Positions 49,485 through 57,982 of a DNA stretch of 64,000 nucleotides are shown piece by piece (position 1 is the stretch's first letter; every line of letters starts with the position of its first letter). Location: the NCBI GenBank assembly GCA_016721465.1, contig JADKIA010000031.1:558001-622000 (forward strand), written 5' to 3'. Under the pieces are notes generated by a model. The model did no database searches and had not been told where the DNA came from. It saw nothing but the letters and a program-made list of their open reading frames with translations. This DNA is from Ideonella sp. (GTDB lineage: Bacteria; Pseudomonadota; Gammaproteobacteria; Burkholderiales; Burkholderiaceae_C). The translations under genes were made by a program, and so were the position numbers.

Positions 49485-50176
49485 GCGGGGTGCTCCAGCC
49501 GCGAGTCAGGGGTCGTCGACTCGACCAGCATCTTCTTCAGCAAGGGCACGGTCACGGCGCGGCGCTCCGACAGGGCAAACGCGTCCAGTTGGTCGAGCAG
49601 GCTCATCAAGTGCTTCAGGTCGCGCTGAAAGCGTGTCAGCAAATAGTCCATCACCTCGTCGGACAGGAAGATGCCACGGCGATCCGCCTCGCGGCGGAGT
49701 GCCGCGCGGGTCTCGCCTTCGGCCAAGGCCTGCATGGCGAAGACATGTCCCCAACCCAGGCGGGTGCGCAGATCATCCCGGATGGGCAGGTCCACCGGTG
49801 GCAGCTTGCCGGCGGCCGCCCATTGCACGCCGTGGCCTCCGGCCTCGACGAACAAGGCGAACGCCGCGTGCTGGCGTGCCGGATCCAGGGCCTGGCAATC
49901 GTCCACGACGACCAGCGTCCAGCCCTCGTCGAAGGCCCAAGGCAACGCAGCATGGGCATCGAACCAGCCCACGCGCTCACCTTGCGACTGGCGGCTGTCG
50001 GCCAGCGCACGCAACAAGTGGGTCTTGCCACTGCCGGAAGGTCCCCAGAGGTAGACGGGCGCTGACGGCGTGGCCAGGCTGCGCAGGTGCTGCACCGCCT
50101 GGGCATTGGGGCCCACCAACAGGCTGTCGAACCCCATGTCCGGCAGGGGCGTGATGGCCAGCGGAATCTGCTTCAT
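49481..50176 (-). CDS. hda: DnaA regulatory inactivator Hda
   Basis: A 231-residue DnaA-related AAA+ protein lacking the DNA-binding domain IV. Visible are the N-terminal clamp-binding-like segment MKQIPLAIT, the P-loop GPSGSGKTH (about 51-59), Walker B LVVVDDCQAL and sensor-like LRTRLGWGHVFAMQAL. With the DNA-loaded beta clamp it stimulates DnaA-ATP hydrolysis and so limits re-initiation. The frame runs back into the transporter gene, but MKQIPLAIT is the family start, 8 bp after the previous stop. Confidence 0.95.
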   Translation of the reverse strand: MKQIPLAITPLPDMGFDSLLVGPNAQAVQHLRSLATPSAPVYLWGPSGSGKTHLLRALADSRQSQGERVGWFDAHAALPWAFDEGWTLVVVDDCQALDPARQHAAFALFVEAGGHGVQWAAAGKLPPVDLPIRDDLRTRLGWGHVFAMQALAEGETRAALRREADRRGIFLSDEVMDYLLTRFQRDLKHLMSLLDQLDAFALSERRAVTVPLLKKMLVESTTPDSRLEHPA

Positions 50177-50184
50177 CGCGCCGG

Positions 50185-51246
50185 TCAGGACTGGTACAAC
50201 TGGCTGGACAGGTAGGCGGCGCGCGCCCGGCGCAAGGCGACCACCGCGACGGCACTGGCCGGCAAGGCGATCAACACGCCGACGAAGCCGAACAACTGGC
50301 CAAAGGCCATCAACGCGAAGATCACCGCCAGCGGTCCCAGCCCGATCCGTTCGCCCACCAATCGTGGCGTGAGGACGAAGCCTTCGAGCAACTGCCCCAC
50401 CAGGTAGATCGTGGCGACCGTCAGCACACCCGCCAGGCTGCCGAACTGCAGCAGCGCGGCGAGCAGGGCCATGAGCAGGCCGAGTCCGAAGCCGACGTAA
50501 GGAATGGCCACGGCCAGGCCGGTGAACACGCCCACCGGCACCGCCAGGTCGAACCGGGCGATGGACAGTGCCGTGGCGTAGTACACCGCCAGGACCGCCA
50601 TCACCACCAATTGCCCGCGCAGGTACTGGCCCAGCATCGCATCGCATTCATCGAGGAAACCCGCACTGGTGCCACGCATGCGGGGCGGTACGAGTTCATG
50701 CGCCTGGCGCATCAGGTGCGGCCAGTCCATCAGCAGATAGAACAGCACCACCGGCACCAATACGGCGTTGCCGACGACCGACAGCAACACGCTGCCACCG
50801 ATGCGGGCCGAACTGAGCGCCGCCGACGCCCAATCGCTGCTGTTGGCGTCCAGCAGTTTGGCCAACCACTCCTTCAGGCTGGCCACGTCAAGGTTGACGT
50901 GGACGCCGTACTGGCCGAGCCACGGCGTGAGCGTCTGGGCCAGTTTGTCCAGCAAGGGGGGCAGTTGGGCCTTGAGCAGCGGGAATTCCTTCACCAGCAC
51001 CGGCACCAGCAGCAGCAACACGGCCAGGGCCGCTCCCAGCGCGAGAATCTCGATCAGTGCCACCGCCAGTACCCGCGGCCAGCGGCGCGATGCGAGTTGC
51101 TCCACCGCCGGGTGCAGTGCATAGCCCAGCACCGCCGCGACGACAAAAGGCGTGAGCACCGGTGCCAGCAGCCACAGCAACAATGCCGCCAGCAGGCCCA
51201 AGGCCAGCCAGGTCAAGGTTTGTCGTTGGGCGGGGGTCAGCGTCAT
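50185..51246 (-). CDS. AI-2E family (PerM-like) transporter
   Basis: A 353-residue membrane protein with about eight helices and the AI-2E transporter sequence features LAPVLTPFVVAAVLGYALHPAVEQL near the start and LVGQLLEGFVLTPRLVGERIGLGPLAVIFALMAFGQLFGFVGVLIALP at the end (quoted in outline: EGFVLTPRLVG and GPLAVIFAL). Members export autoinducer-2, or act as Na+/H+ antiporters or permeases; the substrate is unclear. The start MTLTPAQRQ is supported by the first helix. It heads the operon leading to hda. Confidence 0.92.
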   Translation of the reverse strand: MTLTPAQRQTLTWLALGLLAALLLWLLAPVLTPFVVAAVLGYALHPAVEQLASRRWPRVLAVALIEILALGAALAVLLLLVPVLVKEFPLLKAQLPPLLDKLAQTLTPWLGQYGVHVNLDVASLKEWLAKLLDANSSDWASAALSSARIGGSVLLSVVGNAVLVPVVLFYLLMDWPHLMRQAHELVPPRMRGTSAGFLDECDAMLGQYLRGQLVVMAVLAVYYATALSIARFDLAVPVGVFTGLAVAIPYVGFGLGLLMALLAALLQFGSLAGVLTVATIYLVGQLLEGFVLTPRLVGERIGLGPLAVIFALMAFGQLFGFVGVLIALPASAVAVVALRRARAAYLSSQLYQS

Positions 51247-51341
51247 TCGGTGGGTCTGATCGCCCGGGAAGCCGGGCGACAAGCAGCGGCGGCCGCCTGA
51301 TGCGGGATTGTAGGGCGGTGGCAACACCGCAAGCGGCGCGG

Positions 51342-52208
51342 TCAGTGAAGCCGTGGCGAGCCTGAGCGACGCAGTTCGTCGGCGCGTTCGGCCAGGGCGA
51401 GGGCGTCGTCGGCAGCAGGGCGCAGGGCCACGTAGGCTTCCAGGTCGGCTGCCGCCTCGGTGCTTTGGCCCAGTTCGGCTTTGGTCAGGCCGCGATCGCG
51501 CAATTCCTCTGCCGAGCCAGGCAGGAGCAGCACCAGGCGTTGCTGAACCGCGAGCAGGCGCGACCAATCCTCGGCCGTGCGGTGGATTTCCTTCAGGTTG
51601 CGCAACATGCGCGCCAGCACGTCGCGCGCTGGCGCGGCCTGCAGGAACAGGCCGAGCGGGGTCTCGAAATCGCCTTCCAGCCCCTGTCGCTTGCGGAAAG
51701 GCGCCAGCCGCTCATCCAGGTCCTCGCGCGACAGTGATCGCCCATTGAACGGATCGATCACCACTTCGCCCTGCGGCATGCGCAACTTGATCAGGAAATG
51801 ACCCGGAAACGACACGCCGCGCGCCGCGAGGCCGACCTGGCCGGCCAACTCACAGAACAGCAGCGCCAGCGTGATCGGAATGCCGCGTCGACTGATCAGC
51901 ACCTCGTGCAGGTAGCTGTTGCGCCGGTCGTAGTAGTCGTTGACATTGCCGGCGAACCCCAATTCAGCAAAGAAGAAGCGGTTCAGGGCCCGCAGCCGCT
52001 GCAGCGGTGAGGCATCGCCAGGCAGCCTGCGCTTCAGACGGGCGGCCATCGCATCGATATCTCCCAACACCGCCTGAGGGTCGAGACCAGGGTGTTCGTC
52101 CTGGGCGATGGTGATGGCCGCCTCCAGCAGCGGCAGGCTGGCATCGTCAGCCACCAGGGCAGCAAAATACTCCAGGGCGCTGGGCGCCTGCACGGGCAGG
52201 TGCATCAT
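51342..52208 (-). CDS. SirB1 family transglutaminase-like/TPR protein
   Basis: A 288-residue protein with a SirB1-N transglutaminase-like domain (about 40-200). Its landmarks are NRFFFAELGFAGNVNDYYDRRNSYLHEVL, RRGIPITLALLF and ARGVSFPGHFLIKL, and the His in PGHF resembles the catalytic His of the fold. A short TPR-like tail follows (about 220-285). The function is not established; Salmonella SirB1 affects virulence gene regulation. It lies 10 bp after murJ. Two adjacent ATG codons are present at the start. Confidence 0.88.
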   Translation of the reverse strand: MMHLPVQAPSALEYFAALVADDASLPLLEAAITIAQDEHPGLDPQAVLGDIDAMAARLKRRLPGDASPLQRLRALNRFFFAELGFAGNVNDYYDRRNSYLHEVLISRRGIPITLALLFCELAGQVGLAARGVSFPGHFLIKLRMPQGEVVIDPFNGRSLSREDLDERLAPFRKRQGLEGDFETPLGLFLQAAPARDVLARMLRNLKEIHRTAEDWSRLLAVQQRLVLLLPGSAEELRDRGLTKAELGQSTEAAADLEAYVALRPAADDALALAERADELRRSGSPRLH

Positions 52209-52218
52209 CGGTCGGAGT

Positions 52219-53784
52219 CTAGCCTTCCCGCCGGAAGAGTTGGCGCAGATTCAGTCCGCTGGCCACCAGAGCGCCGAAATACAAGCTGGCGGCCCCTGCG
52301 AGCAGGCCAGCCAACACCAGCGCGCGCTGAAGTTCGTGCCGGCCCAGCGCAATCCAGTCAAACTGCCGGTTGGCCCAGAACAGCAGGCCGCCCATCAGAA
52401 CACTGGCCAGCACCACCCGAACCGCGAGCCCGACCCACCCGGGGGCGGGTGTCCAACTGCCCAGCCGTTTCAGGCCGATCAGCAGCCAGCCGGCATTGAC
52501 CAGCGCGGCCAAGCCCAGCGACAAGGTCAGGGCACTGGTGCCGAGCCAAGGCACCAGCAGCACATTGAAAGCCTGGGTAAGCAGCATTACCGCGATGCCA
52601 ATGCGCATCGGCGTCGTCATGTCTTGCCGGGCGTAGTAGCCGGGTGCCACGACCTTCACGCCCACCAGGCCGAGCAGGCCAACGCCATAGCCCATCACCG
52701 CGGCCGAGGTGTTGGTCACTGCAGTGGCCGTGAATGCCCCCCGATGGAACAGCGTCGCCACCATGGGCTGGGCGAACAGCAGCAGTGCCACTGCGCAGGG
52801 CAGCGCCAGCAGCAAGGTCAGGCGCAGGCCCCAGTCGAGCAGGCTGGCGTATTGGGCGGAATCCTCGCGCGCCTGCGCGGCGGACAGCTGTGGTGTCAGC
52901 ACCACGCCCAATGCGACTCCCAGGATGGCGATGGGCAGTTCCATCAGGCGGTCGGCATAGGTGATGGTCGAGATCGCGCCTTCACCGAGCCGGGACGCGA
53001 TCTGCGAATTGATCAGCAGAGAAATCTGCGACACCGATACGCCGATCACCGCCGGCCCCATCTTGCCCAGCATCTGCGTGACGCCGGGGTGGTTCCAGGC
53101 GCGCCGCAGCCCTCCGGGCGTGCCGGCCAAGCGCGGCATCATGCCCAGACGCCAAAGCGCTGGCACCTGAATGCCCAACTGCAGCACGCCGCCCAGCATG
53201 GTGCCGGCGGCCAGGGCATACACCGGCTCGATGCCGTGTTGCTTGAACCAAGGCACACCGACCAGGGCCGCCGTGATGACGGCCGCATTCAACAGCAATG
53301 GGGTGAAGGCGGGAAGGGCAAAGCGCCGCCACGTGTTCAAGATGCCCGCCGACAGCGCCACCAGCGACATGCAGCCGATGTACGGGAACATCCAGCGCGT
53401 CATCAATACGGCGGCGTCATTCGTCCGGGGCGCAAAGCCGGAGGCCAGCATCCAGACCAGGACGGGTGCGGCCACCACGCCGAGTGCGCAGATCAGCAGC
53501 AAGGCCCAGGCCAGAATCGAAGCCACCGCGTCGACCAACTCTCGCGTGGCCTGGTCGCCGTCACGGGCTCGGGTGGTGGCCAGCAGGGGGACGAAGGCCT
53601 GCGAGAAAGCGCCTTCGGCAAAAAGGCGGCGCAACAGGTTGGGGATGCGAAAGGCGATGTTGAACGCGTCCATCATGGCCGACGCGCCAAAGTAGTGGGC
53701 GCCGATCTGCTCTCGAACCAATCCCGAGATGCGCGACAACATGGTCAGCGCCGACACTGAAAAGACGGCCTTGGACAGGTTCAT
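52219..53784 (-). CDS. murJ: Lipid II flippase MurJ
   Basis: A 521-residue MOP-superfamily membrane protein with about fourteen helices. The N-terminus FSVSALTMLSRISGLVREQIGAHYFG and the FRIPNLLRRLFAEGAFSQAFVPLL segment are the MurJ signature, including conserved Arg residues that line the central cavity. It flips lipid II across the inner membrane for peptidoglycan synthesis. It is divergent from rpsT, an order seen widely in betaproteobacteria. A TATAAT on the minus strand at 53878-53883 could be its -10, without a convincing -35. Confidence 0.97.
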   Translation of the reverse strand: MNLSKAVFSVSALTMLSRISGLVREQIGAHYFGASAMMDAFNIAFRIPNLLRRLFAEGAFSQAFVPLLATTRARDGDQATRELVDAVASILAWALLLICALGVVAAPVLVWMLASGFAPRTNDAAVLMTRWMFPYIGCMSLVALSAGILNTWRRFALPAFTPLLLNAAVITAALVGVPWFKQHGIEPVYALAAGTMLGGVLQLGIQVPALWRLGMMPRLAGTPGGLRRAWNHPGVTQMLGKMGPAVIGVSVSQISLLINSQIASRLGEGAISTITYADRLMELPIAILGVALGVVLTPQLSAAQAREDSAQYASLLDWGLRLTLLLALPCAVALLLFAQPMVATLFHRGAFTATAVTNTSAAVMGYGVGLLGLVGVKVVAPGYYARQDMTTPMRIGIAVMLLTQAFNVLLVPWLGTSALTLSLGLAALVNAGWLLIGLKRLGSWTPAPGWVGLAVRVVLASVLMGGLLFWANRQFDWIALGRHELQRALVLAGLLAGAASLYFGALVASGLNLRQLFRREG

Positions 53785-53913
53785 GGCTGGCGGGCTTGGG
53801 GCCTGCAGGCGGCTGGGTGGGCGGGGCAGCCGACGGGCGTCGGCGGTGCGGGTCCCGGGGTGCGGCAGTGTCCAGGAATTATAGGGACGAGGTTTTGCCC
53901 GCTTTCGCCCGGC

Positions 53914-53941
53914 TTGGCGGCGGGAATGGAAATGCTATACT
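53914..53941 (+). promoter_or_regulatory. Putative rpsT promoter
   Basis: TTGGCG (53914-53919, 4 of 6) and TATACT (53936-53941, 5 of 6) are separated by 16 bp and lie 56 bp before the rpsT ATG. The whole murJ-rpsT divergent gap is 213 bp and contains no other gene. Confidence 0.6.
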
Positions 53942-53997
53942 CCGCCTCTTTGCTCCGTCCGGGGCACCACCTTGAACTCCTTGGGGTCCGCACCACA

Positions 53998-54294
53998 ATG
54001 GCCACCGCTTCCAAAGCCAAGAAAAAGACCGTCCGCCTGGCATCGGGCCGCAAACGCGCCCGCCAGGACGTGAACCTGAACGCTGCGAACACGTCGCTGC
54101 GCTCGAAGTTCCGCACCGTCGTCAAGAACGTCCAGAAGGCCGTCGCCACCGGCGACAAGGCCAAGGCCGCCGACCTTTTCAAGACCGCTCAGGCGGTGAT
54201 CGACTCGGTTGCCGACAAGGGCATCTTCCACAAGAACAAGGCAGCCCGCCACAAGAGCCGCCTGTCGGCCAAGATCAAGGCGCTCGCGGCCTGA
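53998..54294 (+). CDS. rpsT: 30S ribosomal protein S20
   Basis: A 98-residue, highly basic S20: MATASKAKKKTVRLASGRK, RSKFRTVVKNVQKAV, and GIFHKNKAARHKSRLSAKIKAL at the end, the standard three-helix 16S rRNA-binding pattern. The start MATASK is the family start; the longer open frame covers the promoter. The stop is followed by a triplicated terminator hairpin array. Confidence 0.98.
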   Translation: MATASKAKKKTVRLASGRKRARQDVNLNAANTSLRSKFRTVVKNVQKAVATGDKAKAADLFKTAQAVIDSVADKGIFHKNKAARHKSRLSAKIKALAA

Positions 54295-54316
54295 GATCGC
54301 ACACCGGATGAAGCAC

Positions 54317-54415
54317 AAAGGCCTGCGCAAGCAGGCCTTTTGCGTTGATGGGCCTGCGCCGTTGCGGGCCTTTGCGTTGACGGGCCCACGCCAGTGCGGG
54401 CCTTTTGCGTTCGAC
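54317..54415 (+). terminator. Triplicated rho-independent terminator array after rpsT
   Basis: The first hairpin is AAAGGCCTGC-GCAA-GCAGGCCTTTTGCG, a strong terminator. Two imperfect copies follow with a period of about 32 bp (units 54320-54350, 54351-54382, 54383-54415), each with a GGCC...GGCC stem and a TTTGCGTT tail. The unit has evidently been duplicated in tandem; the later copies have mismatched or shorter stems. Confidence 0.85.
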
Positions 54416-54465
54416 AGCCCCGTATCCGCCGCGGGCCACTGGTCACCCTCGGGATCGCTGCGCCG

Positions 54466-54924
54466 TCAAGGACTTGGCTCGCCCGGCTCCGGCAGCAGGC
54501 ATGCTTCAGCCACCTGCAGTTCATTGTCCTTGGCGAAGCTCATCACGAAGTCCCAGGCCATTGGCTCGATGTCGCGCAGCGCCTCGCTGACGATCACGCA
54601 CTTCACGTGGTCGATGACCCGTGGAACGCAGTAGGGGGAATAGCCCATGTGCGCGCCAATGCCGGTGCCCTTGGGCCGAAAACTGGACAAGGCACCTGCC
54701 AGTCGTTCGGCCCAATCACTGGGGCGAAACGGTCGGCCACCGCTGCTGATGCCCTGGATGAAGAACTCGCGCGGCTTCGGTCGGGTCATGCACAGTGGAC
54801 TGGGGATGAACGGCACGAGGCCGATCGGCAACTCGACAGCGCGCAACCGATGCCGCTCCGGTGTCGCCATTGGGGCAGACAAGGGCAGCGTTGCGCCGCG
54901 AATCTGCTGCGCTGCAGCATGCAT
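54466..54924 (-). CDS. DUF3579 domain protein
   Basis: A 152-residue protein whose last 108 residues are DUF3579: MTRPKPREFFIQGISSGG, RPSDWAERLAGALSSFRP, GYSPYCVPRVIDHVKCVIV and MAWDFVMSFAKDNELQVAEACLL. The function is unknown; homologues commonly sit beside argD/argF in betaproteobacteria, as here. The upstream ATG at 54924 has a strong AGGAGC site 6 nt away, while the Met that begins the usual DUF3579 domain (54789) has none, so I keep the longer protein with a 45-residue N-terminal extension. It is divergent from argD. Confidence 0.82.
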   Translation of the reverse strand: MHAAAQQIRGATLPLSAPMATPERHRLRAVELPIGLVPFIPSPLCMTRPKPREFFIQGISSGGRPFRPSDWAERLAGALSSFRPKGTGIGAHMGYSPYCVPRVIDHVKCVIVSEALRDIEPMAWDFVMSFAKDNELQVAEACLLPEPGEPSP

Positions 54925-55061
54925 AGGGTTGCTCCTGGCCGGATCGACTTCCTGTTTTCGGCCGCTGCGCGCGCACCTTTAGAATCACCAACCCAGGCCA
55001 GACGGTGCCGTGGCGGCACGCACTGGCCATTTTTCATGGTTCAAGACCTCGGAGATCCGCG

Positions 55062-56255
55062 ATGACGTCCCACGTGATGAACACCTACGGCCGACTGCCC
55101 ATGGCGCTGTCGCATGGCCGAGGCTGCAGAGTCTGGGACACCGATGGCAAGGAATACCTCGACGGCCTGGGCGGCATCGCGGTCAACACCCTGGGCCATG
55201 CGCACCCCAAGCTGGTGCCGGCGCTGCAGGATCAGGTGGCCAAGATGATCCATTGCTCCAACTATTACGCTGCGCCGATGCAGGAAACCCTGGCGGCCAA
55301 ACTGTGCGACCTGTCGGGACTGGATGCGGTGTTCTTCTGCTCCACTGGGCTCGAAGCCAACGAGGGCGCACTGAAGATTGCCCGCAAGTTCGGGCACGAT
55401 CGCGGCATTGATCGGCCCGAGATCATCGTCTACGACAAGGCCTTCCATGGCCGCTCCATCGCCACCTTGTCGGCCACCGGCAACCCCAAGGTGCAAAAGG
55501 GCTTCGAGCCACTGGTCGAGGGCTTCGTGCGCCTGCCTTTGAACGACCTGGACGCGGTGCGCGCCGCCGTGCACGGCAACCCCAACATTGTGGCGATCTT
55601 TCTCGAGACCATCCAGGGCGAAGGCGGCATCAACCCGACGCGCATCGAGGTGCTGCAGGGTCTGCGCCAGATTTGCGACCAACACAACCTGCTGCTGATG
55701 CTCGACGAAGTGCAATGCGGCATCGGCCGCACCGGCAAGTGGTTTGCCCACCAATGGGCCGGTATCCAGCCCGATGTGATGCCGCTGGCCAAGGGCCTGG
55801 GCTCGGGTGTGCCCATCGGTGCCATCGTCGCCGGGCCACGCGCCAAGGACGTGCTGCAACCCGGCAACCACGGCACCACCTTCGGCGGCAACCCGCTGGC
55901 CATGCGCGCAGGCATCGAGACCCTGCGCATCATGGAAGAAGAAGGCTTGTTGGCCAATGCGGCGGCGATGGGAGAGCGCATCTGCAAGGGCGTGGCCGAA
56001 GGCCTGCGCGGCGTTGCCGGCCTCAAGGAAATCCGAGGCCAAGGTCTGATGATCGGCATCGAACTCGACCGCCCCTGCGGCGACCTGTTGCTCAAGGCCG
56101 CCCAGGCCGGTCTGCTGATCAGCATCACGGCCGACAGCGTGATCCGACTGCTGCCGGCCCTGATCCTTCGCGCGGCCGAGGCCGATGAGATCGTGGCCAA
56201 GCTCGTTCCACTGGTGCGAGACTTCTTGCGCAATGTCCCGCAAGACAAGCCATGA
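55062..56255 (+). CDS. argD: Acetylornithine transaminase
   Basis: A 397-residue class III PLP aminotransferase. It has the substrate/PLP segment FFCSTGLEANEGALKIARK (about 91-109), LDEVQCGIGRTGKWFA (about 218-233) and the Schiff-base lysine in MPLAKGLGSG (about 247), then TTFGGNPLA. It converts N-acetylglutamate semialdehyde to N-acetylornithine in arginine synthesis; family members may also act on succinyldiaminopimelate. The start MTSHVMNTYGR has GGAG upstream and overlaps nothing. Its stop overlaps argF by 4 bp. Confidence 0.95.
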   Translation: MTSHVMNTYGRLPMALSHGRGCRVWDTDGKEYLDGLGGIAVNTLGHAHPKLVPALQDQVAKMIHCSNYYAAPMQETLAAKLCDLSGLDAVFFCSTGLEANEGALKIARKFGHDRGIDRPEIIVYDKAFHGRSIATLSATGNPKVQKGFEPLVEGFVRLPLNDLDAVRAAVHGNPNIVAIFLETIQGEGGINPTRIEVLQGLRQICDQHNLLLMLDEVQCGIGRTGKWFAHQWAGIQPDVMPLAKGLGSGVPIGAIVAGPRAKDVLQPGNHGTTFGGNPLAMRAGIETLRIMEEEGLLANAAAMGERICKGVAEGLRGVAGLKEIRGQGLMIGIELDRPCGDLLLKAAQAGLLISITADSVIRLLPALILRAAEADEIVAKLVPLVRDFLRNVPQDKP

Positions 56256-57184
56256 AGCCCGGGATGAGCCTGATGAAGCACTACCTGCAGTTCAAGGACT
56301 TTCGCGCCGAGGAATACGCTTACCTGTTCGAGCGCGTGCGCACCATCAAGCAGCGCTTCAAGAACTACGAGCGCTATCAGCCGCTGGTGGACCGCACGCT
56401 GGCGATGATCTTCGAGAAGGCCAGCACCCGCACCCGAGTGAGCTTCGAAGCCGGCATGTACCAGATGGGTGGCTCGGTGGTGCACCTGACCTCCGGGGAC
56501 AGCCAGTTCGGCCGTGACGAGCCAATCGAGGACGCGGCCCGCGTGATCAGCCGCATGGTCGACCTGGTGATGATCCGCACCTACGAGCACGCCAAGATCG
56601 AGCGCTTCGCCGCGCATTCGCGCGTGCCGGTGATCAATGGGCTGACCAACGAATACCACCCCTGCCAGATCCTGGCCGACCTCTACACCTACATCGAGCA
56701 GCGCGGCAGCATCGCCGGCAAGGTGGTGGCCTGGGTGGGCGACGGCAACAACATGGCCAACACCTGGCTGCAGGCCGCCGACATCCTGGGCTTCACGCTG
56801 CATGTGAGCACGCCGGGCGGGTACGAAATCAACATGGACCTGGTCGGCGTGTCCAACCCTGCCTGCCTCAAGACCTTCAAGAGCCCCTTCGCGGCCTGCG
56901 AGGGCGCCCACCTGGTGACCACCGACGTCTGGACCAGCATGGGATTCGAGGCCGAGAATGCCGTGCGCAAGAAGGCCTTCGCCGATTGGTGTGTGGACAC
57001 GCAGATGATGCAGCTGGCGCAGGACGATGCCCTTTTCATGCACTGCCTGCCCGCTCACCGTGGTGAAGAGGTGGCGGCCGACGTGATCGACGGGCCGCAG
57101 TCGGTGGTGTGGGACGAGGCCGAGAACCGCCTGCACGTGCAGAAGGCCCTGATGGAATACCTGCTGCTCGGCCGCATCGGTTGA
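56252..57184 (+). CDS. argF: Ornithine carbamoyltransferase
   Basis: A 310-residue OTCase. The carbamoyl-phosphate loop is FEKASTRTRVSFE (about 50-62), the HPCQ motif lies in NEYHPCQILADL, the NAD-independent WVGDGNNMANTW segment is at about 163-174, and HCLPAHRGEEV carries the catalytic Cys (about 267). It makes citrulline from ornithine and carbamoyl phosphate. The start overlaps the argD stop (ATGA). A phosphoesterase gene follows after 21 bp on the same strand. Confidence 0.97.
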   Translation: MKPGMSLMKHYLQFKDFRAEEYAYLFERVRTIKQRFKNYERYQPLVDRTLAMIFEKASTRTRVSFEAGMYQMGGSVVHLTSGDSQFGRDEPIEDAARVISRMVDLVMIRTYEHAKIERFAAHSRVPVINGLTNEYHPCQILADLYTYIEQRGSIAGKVVAWVGDGNNMANTWLQAADILGFTLHVSTPGGYEINMDLVGVSNPACLKTFKSPFAACEGAHLVTTDVWTSMGFEAENAVRKKAFADWCVDTQMMQLAQDDALFMHCLPAHRGEEVAADVIDGPQSVVWDEAENRLHVQKALMEYLLLGRIG

Positions 57185-57205
57185 GCACGGCGGCATCGGC
57201 CACGC

Positions 57206-57949
57206 ATGAAGATTGCCCTCATCGCCGACCTGCACGCCAACCGCGAGGCGGTGGAGTCGGTCATCGAGCACGCTCGCGCCCAGCACGTCGATGAATGGGT
57301 GTTCCTGGGCGACTTCGTCGGTTACGGCGCCGATCCGGGCTGGGTGGTGGACACCGTGCGCGAGTTCGTCGGCCAAGGCGCCGTGGCGGTCCAGGGCAAC
57401 CACGACCAGGCCGTTGTCAAGGGCGCATCGCCAGGCATGAGGCCGGATGCCCGCTTCGTGATCGAGTGGACGCGCGCCCACTTGTCCCCGGATCAGATTG
57501 CGTTTCTCGCCGAGCTTCCCCTGCACCAGCAACGCGATGACCGGTTGTACGTGCATGCCAATGCCTGGAACCCGGAAGGCTGGGAATACATCCTCGGTCG
57601 ATCCGAGGCCCAACGCAGCATCTGGGCGACCGAGCGGCCCTACACCTTCTGCGGTCATGTGCATGAGCCCCGGCTGTACTACGTCTCCGGCGTGGGCAAG
57701 GTGGCCGATTTCGTGCCGACGCCAGGGGTGGCCATTCCGGTCCCGCCGCATCGCCGCTGGTTGGCGATCCCGGGCTCGGCCGGCCAGCCTCGCGATGGCA
57801 ATCCGGCCGCGTGCTACGCCGTGTTCGACGACCTCCAGCGCGAGCTCACCTTCCACCGCGTGCCCTACGATTTCGACAGTGCGGGCGCCAAGATCCTGGC
57901 GGCCGAGTTGCCGCAACGCTTGGCCAGTCGACTGGAAGACGGGCACTAG
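57206..57949 (+). CDS. Calcineurin-like metallophosphoesterase
   Basis: A 247-residue metallophosphoesterase with the full set of metal motifs: DLHAN (Asp8, His10), GDFVGYGADP, GNHD, a later His in YVHANAW, and GHVHEP. The GD-VGYGADP form is typical of the YfcE/DR1281-like branch that includes diadenosine-tetraphosphate and protein phosphatases. It lies between argF and a gene for a Ser/Thr kinase, 33 bp before the latter, so a kinase/phosphatase pair is attractive but unproven. Its stop codon lies within a three-copy 14-15-bp repeat. Confidence 0.9.
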   Translation: MKIALIADLHANREAVESVIEHARAQHVDEWVFLGDFVGYGADPGWVVDTVREFVGQGAVAVQGNHDQAVVKGASPGMRPDARFVIEWTRAHLSPDQIAFLAELPLHQQRDDRLYVHANAWNPEGWEYILGRSEAQRSIWATERPYTFCGHVHEPRLYYVSGVGKVADFVPTPGVAIPVPPHRRWLAIPGSAGQPRDGNPAACYAVFDDLQRELTFHRVPYDFDSAGAKILAAELPQRLASRLEDGH

Positions 57950-57982
57950 GAAACGGGCACCAGGAAACCAGGCACCAGCACG
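57940..57982 (+). repeat. Three-copy 14-15-bp tandem repeat across stop and intergenic gap
   Basis: CGGGCACTAGGAAA, CGGGCACCAGGAAAC and a shorter CAGGCACCAGCACG follow each other. The first contains the phosphoesterase TAG stop; the last abuts the kinase ATG at 57983. The AGGAAA units may act as ribosome-site material for the kinase gene. Confidence 0.6.
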
